DNA from: Candidatus Gastranaerophilales bacterium
GTDB taxonomy: Bacteria > Cyanobacteriota > Vampirovibrionia > Gastranaerophilales > Gastranaerophilaceae
Length of the DNA stretch: 46,204 nt
NCBI GenBank assembly: GCA_900548405.1
Contig: UNSJ01000013.1
Location: 1-46,204, forward strand
Direction of reading: 5' to 3'
Below are positions 41,078-46,204 of the stretch, one piece after another; positions within the stretch are counted from its first letter, which is position 1, and the number at the start of each line of letters is the position of its first letter. The translations under genes and the position numbers were made by a program. Below the pieces are notes generated by a model, which worked only from the letters and a program-made list of their open reading frames with translations, did no database searches and had not been told where the DNA came from.

Positions 41078-41278
41078 TTATATATCAATAATATTGTTTT
41101 TAATAGCTATGTAAACAGCATTTGTCCTGTTTTTGGCATCAAGTTTTCTGATTATAGAACTAATATGAGCCTTAACAGTATGTGTGCTTACATAAATAAT
41201 TTCACTGATTTGCCAATTTGCATAACCTAATGTTAATAATCTTAAAATATCAATTTCTCTATTTGTTAATCTTTCCAT
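41078..41278 (-). CDS. Stand-alone LuxR-type helix-turn-helix protein
   Basis: 66 residues, consisting only of the GerE/LuxR DNA-binding domain: LTNREIDILRLLTLGYANWQ, ISEIIYVSTHTVKAHISSII, then RKLDAKNRTNAVYIAIKNNI. A perfect AGGAGG lies before the ATG, so this short form is the real product. There is no receiver or ligand domain, so it may be constitutive, dimerise with a partner, or be controlled by amount. It is divergent from tRNA-Arg and upstream of the amidase gene on the same strand. Confidence 0.88.
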   Translation of the reverse strand: MERLTNREIDILRLLTLGYANWQISEIIYVSTHTVKAHISSIIRKLDAKNRTNAVYIAIKNNIIDI

Positions 41279-41450
41279 CTTACCTCCTGATAGATAAAAG
41301 ATAACATATAGAAATTAGAAAATATTAATGATATTCCTTTTTTTTTATTTTTTTGAAAAAAACTTGAAAATAATTATTTTTTTATATAAAATGTAAATTG
41401 TGAAATATTTACACGGCATTAAATAGCAGTGTAACCCATAAACCTTTTAA

Positions 41451-41524
41451 GCGTGTGTAGCTCAGTTGGATAGAGTGTTTGGCTACGAACCAAAAGGTCG
41501 GGGGTTCGAATCCCTCCACGCGTA
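41451..41524 (+). tRNA. tRNA-Arg(ACG)
   Basis: 74 bases. Acceptor GCGTGTG pairs with CACGCGT (two wobble pairs), discriminator A, no encoded CCA. Anticodon stem TTTGG/CCAAA with loop CTACGAA gives anticodon ACG (read as ICG after editing). T-arm GGGGG-TTCGAAT-CCCTC. It is the main arginine CGN tRNA in bacteria. Confidence 0.95.
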
Positions 41525-41533
41525 GGTTTTAAT

Positions 41534-41566
41534 GAAAAGAGATGAACTTAGTTCATCTCTTTTCTT
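41534..41566 (+). terminator. Terminator-like hairpin after tRNA-Arg
   Basis: GAAAAGAGATGAAC (41534-41547) pairs perfectly with 41551-41564 around TTA; only a short T-run follows. Confidence 0.65.
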
Positions 41567-41655
41567 GTTAATAAGATTTGTTTTGTTTATTTACAACTGG
41601 CAAAAAATTTTTTTTACGTGTTTTAGTACAATAAAAAATAATAAGGAGAATATAA

Positions 41656-42264
41656 ATGCAAGTACAAAATGTAAACAACTATTCGCAAATGAATAATCCA
41701 AATTTTACATCAATTAAAGGTGTAAGATGTGAAGGACTATATAAAAAATATCCTGAATTTGCAGATGCGTTGGTTACCGCATTTCAAGAAAATCCAAAAG
41801 CTATGGAGTTTTGCAAAAAGTATGATGTAAATATTGTGTTTCATGCTGTAAAGCAAATGCAAGATGCTGTTGCGAGTTCTATAAATATTTTCTTTGATAA
41901 TGTTGCTAAAAGTAAGCCCAGAAAATTTTTTGATAAACTTACCGGAAATACTGATGATAAAGTAGTCTTACATGCGTGGGGAAATAAATATTCACTTCCT
42001 CAAAGCCTTAAAGAAAGTACTGTTGAGTTAATAGATAAGATTTCGCCTGAAAGAAAAGTAGGAGATAGCTATCGCGGTGGTATGCTGGATTCTCATCTTA
42101 AATTAGCGGATGAAGAAATGCAAAAAATCATAAGTGAAAAATCTAAAAAGAATTTGGATAAATATGTTCAAGCACAGGCCGCAAAAGCATCTAAAGCAAG
42201 ATTTGAAGCCAAAGGCTCTAAACTGCAAAACTCAATTGATGAATTGATTAAAAAGGGTTCATAA
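41656..42264 (+). CDS. Hypothetical protein with N-terminal NPNFTSIKG motif
   Basis: 202 residues; ATG 41656 with AAGGAGA upstream. It opens MQVQNVNNYSQMNNPNFTSIKG, an Asn-rich, signal-less lead ending in an F..(I/L).G(K) motif similar to that of the gene at 29076. The rest is alpha-helical and basic at the C-terminus (KYVQAQAAKASKARFEAKGSK). No membrane helix, catalytic motif or known family. It is monocistronic, followed by 385 bp of noncoding DNA. Confidence 0.7.
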   Translation: MQVQNVNNYSQMNNPNFTSIKGVRCEGLYKKYPEFADALVTAFQENPKAMEFCKKYDVNIVFHAVKQMQDAVASSINIFFDNVAKSKPRKFFDKLTGNTDDKVVLHAWGNKYSLPQSLKESTVELIDKISPERKVGDSYRGGMLDSHLKLADEEMQKIISEKSKKNLDKYVQAQAAKASKARFEAKGSKLQNSIDELIKKGS

Positions 42265-42649
42265 TTATAGACGATTAGTAATTTTGCTAGCCGGGATTTT
42301 GTTAAATCTTTAAGCATTTCTGCAGTATATATAAATTGCAGCAAATAAATTTGTTATTTATTATTAAAACTTTTTTAAATGATGCTATTGTTGACTGAAA
42401 CTATTGCTATGACAGCCTTTTTGTTGTGTTGCCTTAATCTAAATGTTTAGCATTATTTAACAATTATGTTTAATTTGGTTTAACATATATTGTGTTCGTG
42501 ATACTATTTGTCATATAAGAAAATCACAACGTATTAATCTGTTTTTGTTGTTAGTAAATCCTATAATGATAAATGTAGGTTGAGATGTTGGTAAAATGAT
42601 AGTGAGAGTAAGTCAGACGGTTTCTTATTAGTAATCGGAGGATTAAGAA
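42265..42649. other. 385-bp AT-rich intergenic region
   Basis: No RNA gene, terminator stem or repeat stands out. A 23-codon frame at about 42378 (hydrophobic, MMLLLTETIAMTAF) has no ribosome-binding site. The last 60 bases should contain the promoter of the glycan cluster, but I cannot single out a convincing -35/-10 pair. Confidence 0.5.
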
Positions 42650-44155
42650 ATGACTAAGATTATTATACAGGCAGGCGGTAAAGGTACAAGACTGGAAGGT
42701 TTAACTAGAAATAAACCTAAATGTTTGGTTCCTGTAAATAATTTACCTATATTATTTTATGCTTTTAAAAAATTCCCTAAAGCTGAATTTACAATTATTG
42801 CCGATTACAAAACAGACGTTCTTGAAAAATATTTGGAAAGTTTTGGTAATGAGTATAACTACAAAATTATTAAAACTCATAAAAAAGGAACTGCCTCAGG
42901 TATAAAAGATGCTATAAAAGACTATCCTGAAAATGAACAATTTATGATTTTGTGGTGTGATTTGATTTTATCCGAAGATTTTGAAATTCCGGAAACAAAA
43001 GGTAATTTTGTTGGTATTTCAAAGGAATTTGAATGCCGCTGGTCTTTTGATAATAATGAGTTTATTCATGAACCTTCTGTTGAAAAGGGTGTTGCCGGTT
43101 TGTTTATATTTGAAACCAAAAAATGCCTTGAAAATATTCCGGAAGAAGGTGCGCTTGTTCCTTGGCTGAAAACTCAAAAGATTGATTTTACTGAACTGCC
43201 ATTATACGGCTCAAAAGAAATAGGAACAATGCTTTCATATTCAGAAAATAATGAATGTTTAAGAAGATGGAGACCTTTTAACTCTATGAAATTTGATGGT
43301 GATTTAGTTATTAAAGAAGGCATCAATGAACAAGGAAGAAAAATTGCGGTTGATGAAAGAGCCTGGTACAAATTTGTAAAAGAAAACGGTTATGAATTTA
43401 TTCCTGAAATATATGAATATGAACCTTTGAAGATGAAAAAGGTTCAGGGTAAAAATATTTATGACTATGATTGCTTAACAAGAAGCCAAAAAGAAGATAT
43501 TTTGTTAAATATTATTGAAGCTTTGGAAAATCTGCATAATCTTGTTCCTGCAAAGCCTGCAAATATAGAAGATGCAAAAATGAATTATATTCATAAAACT
43601 TTTGAAAGATTATCTAAGATTGAGAAACTTGTTCCTTTTGCGGATAAAGAATTTATTAGAATAAACGGCCATTATTATAAGAATGTATTTTTTGATAAAG
43701 AAAATTTCACTAATATTTTAGAGAAAATGATGCCTAAAGAATTTAAATTAATTCATGGCGATTGCACTTTCTCAAATTTAATGTTCGATACATTTAACAT
43801 GAAAACAATTTTAATTGATCCCAGAGGATATTTCGGAAACACAAAATTATATGGCGATGTAGACTATGATTGGGCTAAACTTTATTATTCTTTAAAAGGT
43901 AATTATGACCAATTTAATCGTAAGAAGTTTACACTTGATATTAAAGAAAAAGAAGTTGAATTAGCCATAAAACCTAACAATTGGGAAGATATGGAAGAAT
44001 TTTTCTTTGATAATATTCCGAATATAGATAAAAATAAAATTAAAGCTTTGCATAGTGTAATTTGGCTTTCATTAACAACATATGCCTGGGAAGATTACGA
44101 TTCAATATGCGGAGCATTTTATAACGGAACAATTCTTGCAGGAGAAATGCTGTAA
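42650..44155 (+). CDS. Fused nucleotidyltransferase-kinase-like protein of surface-glycan metabolism
   Basis: 501 residues; GGAGG seven bases before the ATG. The N-terminal half (about 1-210) is a sugar-phosphate/choline-phosphate-type nucleotidyltransferase: IIIQAGGKGTRLEGLTRNKPKCLVPV, then MILWCDLIL. The C-terminal half (about 230-500) resembles the aminoglycoside/choline kinase fold, with LIHGDCTFSNLMFD (catalytic HxDxxxxN near 370) and TILIDPRGYFG (metal-binding Asp). Kinase plus nucleotidyl transfer in one chain would make an activated small molecule, for example a CDP-alcohol or NDP-sugar, for decorating a polysaccharide. The substrate is unknown. It overlaps no gene and leads into the HAD gene one base later. 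Confidence 0.8.
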   Translation: MTKIIIQAGGKGTRLEGLTRNKPKCLVPVNNLPILFYAFKKFPKAEFTIIADYKTDVLEKYLESFGNEYNYKIIKTHKKGTASGIKDAIKDYPENEQFMILWCDLILSEDFEIPETKGNFVGISKEFECRWSFDNNEFIHEPSVEKGVAGLFIFETKKCLENIPEEGALVPWLKTQKIDFTELPLYGSKEIGTMLSYSENNECLRRWRPFNSMKFDGDLVIKEGINEQGRKIAVDERAWYKFVKENGYEFIPEIYEYEPLKMKKVQGKNIYDYDCLTRSQKEDILLNIIEALENLHNLVPAKPANIEDAKMNYIHKTFERLSKIEKLVPFADKEFIRINGHYYKNVFFDKENFTNILEKMMPKEFKLIHGDCTFSNLMFDTFNMKTILIDPRGYFGNTKLYGDVDYDWAKLYYSLKGNYDQFNRKKFTLDIKEKEVELAIKPNNWEDMEEFFFDNIPNIDKNKIKALHSVIWLSLTTYAWEDYDSICGAFYNGTILAGEML

Positions 44156-44156
44156 A

Positions 44157-44522
44157 ATGTTAGAATTATCGCCATTGGCAAAAACATGGATTTTGGATGT
44201 TGACGGTACCATATTAAAACACAACGGTCATCTGCACGGAGGAGATGTACTTCTTGACGGTGTTAAAGACTTTTATTCAAAAATATCAGACGACGATAAA
44301 ATTATTCTTTTAACAGCCAGAAAAGATGAATATCTTGAAGAATTGAAGATGTTTCTTTTGGAAAATAAGTTAAGATATGATTATATACTTACAGGAATGC
44401 CTTTTGGAGAAAGAATATTGGTTAATGACAGAAAGCCAAGCGGTTTAAATACGGCATATGCTATAAATAAAGACAGGGATAAAGAATTAAATATTGAATT
44501 TAAAATTAATGAGGATTTGTAA
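44157..44522 (+). CDS. Small HAD-family phosphatase
   Basis: 121 residues from ATG 44157, one base after the preceding stop, with GGAG inside that gene's end. HAD motif I is ILDVDGTIL, motif II ILLTARKDE, and the acidic motif IV region is LVNDRKPSG. The lack of a large cap fits the short HAD proteins found in sugar-nucleotide and capsule clusters, which dephosphorylate a sugar-phosphate intermediate. It is probably translationally coupled to the fused transferase/kinase and acts on its substrate or product (inference). Confidence 0.8.
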   Translation: MLELSPLAKTWILDVDGTILKHNGHLHGGDVLLDGVKDFYSKISDDDKIILLTARKDEYLEELKMFLLENKLRYDYILTGMPFGERILVNDRKPSGLNTAYAINKDRDKELNIEFKINEDL

Positions 44523-44584
44523 TAGATGAGTAGCGAAGATTCATTATCATTGCATAAGCCCGTAAATTTTCAAGGAGGCTGTCT

Positions 44585-45826
44585 GTGAAAATATTCGAAA
44601 CTCTGAAAAGTGACGGAAATAGAGCTGTAAAACTTTTTGGTATTAAGGTATATAGTGAAATTACCGAACGTATTATAAATAAGTCTTCTTTGAAAACTAA
44701 ACGTTCTCAATTATTTTTAGGAGGTTTAATTAAGGTAAGCAAAACTAATGCCTGTTTTGGATATAATACCGAAAAGCAGATTAAGGTTCTGGGAATAACT
44801 TTGTATAAAAAAATAGAACAAGGAGATGTTAAGATAAAATATTTTTGCGGCAGGATTGTAAAACAAAATTCTTCAAAAGAGGATTTTATTAAAAAATGTT
44901 TTAAATATTTTGATAATAAATATGATGATATTTATATTCTAAATGCAAACAGCGGTGAAATTTATTTGTTTTTAACGTATTTACTTGACGGATATTTAAA
45001 GAAAAACGGTAGCAAAGCCCCTTTGCTTGTTGCTACAAAAAAATATCATTTGGAAATTATAAAGATGTTATGTCCTGAAATCCCTTTTATTTATATAGAT
45101 AAAAAAAATATCAATCTTACAGAAAATAAATATATTATAAACAATTTCAGATTTTTCATTATATTTTGTGATTTATATTTTAGGAAAGTAGAGTTTGATA
45201 TAAAAAATAATCCTTTAGGCAAATGCCATTATTTTAATTCAATAAAAGATTACATAGATATACCAGAAATAGATATAAATAAGCGAATGGCATCAGTTCC
45301 TTCTGGGAGCGAAAAATCAATGATTGAAAAAGTGTCATCAACAGGTTTAAACCTGAATAATTTTGTACTTATAGCTCCGGAAGCTCAATCTTGCGAGTTA
45401 CTTCCCAATCAATTTTTGATTGATTTGGTAGATGGATATCATAAAGCAGGAGTTGATGTTTTTGTAAATCTTGTCGGTGACAATTATGATTTATCAAGAG
45501 TTGAATTTAAAAATTGCTTTTTAACTTATTCGGAAGTATTTGCACTTGCTCAAAGAGCCAAAAAAATAATCTCATTAAGAAGCGGATTAACAGAATTTTT
45601 GTTACAAACAAATGTTCCGATTGATATATTGTATACAAAATTTCGTGTAAGGCCTGTATTTAAAGATATGGATTCCGAGCGTGTAATGTCAGCTTTTGGT
45701 ATTGAAAAGATACCTTATATTAATGAGAAAAATTTTCGTGAATTTAATTTTGAACAATGTGACAGCTCTGAATTAATAAGTGAACTTTTAAATGTTTCAA
45801 GAGGTAAAGATATTGCAGCAAGTTGA
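44585..45826 (+). CDS. GT-B (family 9-like) glycosyltransferase, probable
   Basis: 413 residues. GTG start at 44585, supported by AGGAGG eight bases upstream. The N-terminal 90 residues have two short repeats (AVKLFGIKVYSEI and QIKVLGITLYKKI). The rest looks like a GT-B fold: IYILNANSGEIYLFLTYLLDG, then FVLIAPEAQSCELLPNQFLIDLVDGYHKAGVDVFVNL and AKKIISLRSGLTEFLLQ, the last like the donor-site region of ADP-heptose-type enzymes. The match is by shape rather than clear motifs. It lies between the HAD gene and a GT2 gene in a probable polysaccharide operon. Confidence 0.6.
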   Translation: MKIFETLKSDGNRAVKLFGIKVYSEITERIINKSSLKTKRSQLFLGGLIKVSKTNACFGYNTEKQIKVLGITLYKKIEQGDVKIKYFCGRIVKQNSSKEDFIKKCFKYFDNKYDDIYILNANSGEIYLFLTYLLDGYLKKNGSKAPLLVATKKYHLEIIKMLCPEIPFIYIDKKNINLTENKYIINNFRFFIIFCDLYFRKVEFDIKNNPLGKCHYFNSIKDYIDIPEIDINKRMASVPSGSEKSMIEKVSSTGLNLNNFVLIAPEAQSCELLPNQFLIDLVDGYHKAGVDVFVNLVGDNYDLSRVEFKNCFLTYSEVFALAQRAKKIISLRSGLTEFLLQTNVPIDILYTKFRVRPVFKDMDSERVMSAFGIEKIPYINEKNFREFNFEQCDSSELISELLNVSRGKDIAAS

Positions 45827-45857
45827 TTTTATAAATGTATATTAAGGAAAATGTTTT

Positions 45858-46204
45858 ATGCCTAAAATAACAGTCATCATACCTATATATAATTCAGAAA
45901 CGTATTTGGAAAATTGTTTGAAAAGTGTTGTATCGCAAACTTTAAAAGACATAGAAATTATCTGCGTAAATGATTGTTCCAAAGATAATTCCTGGAATAT
46001 CGTAAAAAAGTTTGCGGATAACGACGAGCGATTTGTTTTAATTGAAAATTCAGAGAATAAAAAGCAGGGGTATTGCAGAAATATTGGTATAAATAAAGCA
46101 AAATCCGATTATATCCATTTTCTTGATTCTGATGATTGGCTTGCGGATAACAATTTTTATCAAACAGTGTATGAAGAATTATCTCACAATGACATTGATA
46201 TATT
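45858..46204 (+). CDS. Family 2 glycosyltransferase, 3' end beyond the window
   Basis: The first 115 codons are open from ATG 45858 to the window end; AAGGA lies nine bases upstream. MPKITVIIPIYNSETYLENC, IICVNDCSKDNS, YCRNIGINKAKSDY and the metal-binding HFLDSDDWLAD are standard GT-A features. It is closely similar to the complete gene at 12073 over this part. It is likely co-transcribed with the genes from 42650 on. Confidence 0.9.
   Translation, partial: MPKITVIIPIYNSETYLENCLKSVVSQTLKDIEIICVNDCSKDNSWNIVKKFADNDERFVLIENSENKKQGYCRNIGINKAKSDYIHFLDSDDWLADNNFYQTVYEELSHNDIDI

Noticed and set aside
42378..42449. Hydrophobic 23-codon frame (MMLLLTETIAMTAF...)
   Set aside because: No ribosome-binding site, no neighbour that would explain it, and such frames are common in AT-rich noncoding DNA.
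1..46204. CRISPR arrays, insertion sequences, prophage genes, rRNA
   Set aside because: No regularly spaced repeats, transposase or integrase motifs, phage structural genes or rRNA segments were recognised.

Overview
The window is AT-rich bacterial DNA from a Gram-negative-type organism. It has kdsA (KDO for lipopolysaccharide), an AMIN-domain peptidoglycan amidase and an OmpA-like protein. My best placement is a non-photosynthetic relative of Cyanobacteria (Vampirovibrionia/Melainabacteria, probably gut Gastranaerophilales). This rests on three pilin-like proteins sharing the FTLAEVLVTLGIIG N-terminus, a DUF3326-type protein otherwise familiar from cyanobacteria, and flagellar rod genes with a FliA-type sigma factor. 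It is recognition from memory, not a database result.

Layout. 1-8.6 kb: the end of a pilin gene; a leftward kdsA / metallo-beta-lactamase-fold hydrolase / pheS operon; a divergent M16-like protein; an OmpA/MotB-like protein convergent with fliA; a CorC/HlyC-type membrane protein; a secreted phosphoesterase; and rqcP. 8.6-12 kb: a pilin gene broken by a ten-G tract, then four flagellar rod-type genes (flgF/G-like, flgG-like, flgB, flgC). 12-19 kb: a GT2 glycosyltransferase, a membrane protein, tRNA-Leu(GAG), uvrA and two tandem secreted paralogues. 18.7-28 kb: tsf-rpsB, cobO, a long coiled-coil protein, rimP-nusA, a B12-binding radical SAM protein with a U32-like partner, and tuf. 29-36 kb: small hypothetical and regulatory genes, a second poly-G pilin (now a pseudogene), a second cobO, a folate gene, clpP flanked by two coiled-coil proteins, and DUF3326. 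36-46 kb: a 665-residue protein with an in-frame ten-G tract and a sigma-28-like promoter, murI, the AMIN amidase, a tiny LuxR-type regulator, tRNA-Arg(ACG), and the start of a surface-glycan cluster.

The most interesting signal is a set of three G10 tracts, each in the context C-G10-CAG and each in a protein-coding frame. Two lie upstream of the cleavage region of pilin-like genes and are out of frame by one base. The third lies in the 665-residue gene and is in frame. This looks like a phase-variation system acting on surface or secreted proteins, and the in-frame gene also has a near-consensus flagellar sigma-28 promoter. Other observations: murI appears to start at ATT; several genes have -10 boxes six bases before ATG and no Shine-Dalgarno sequence (leaderless transcripts); and a small GCGTAGC hairpin repeat shows compensatory base changes.
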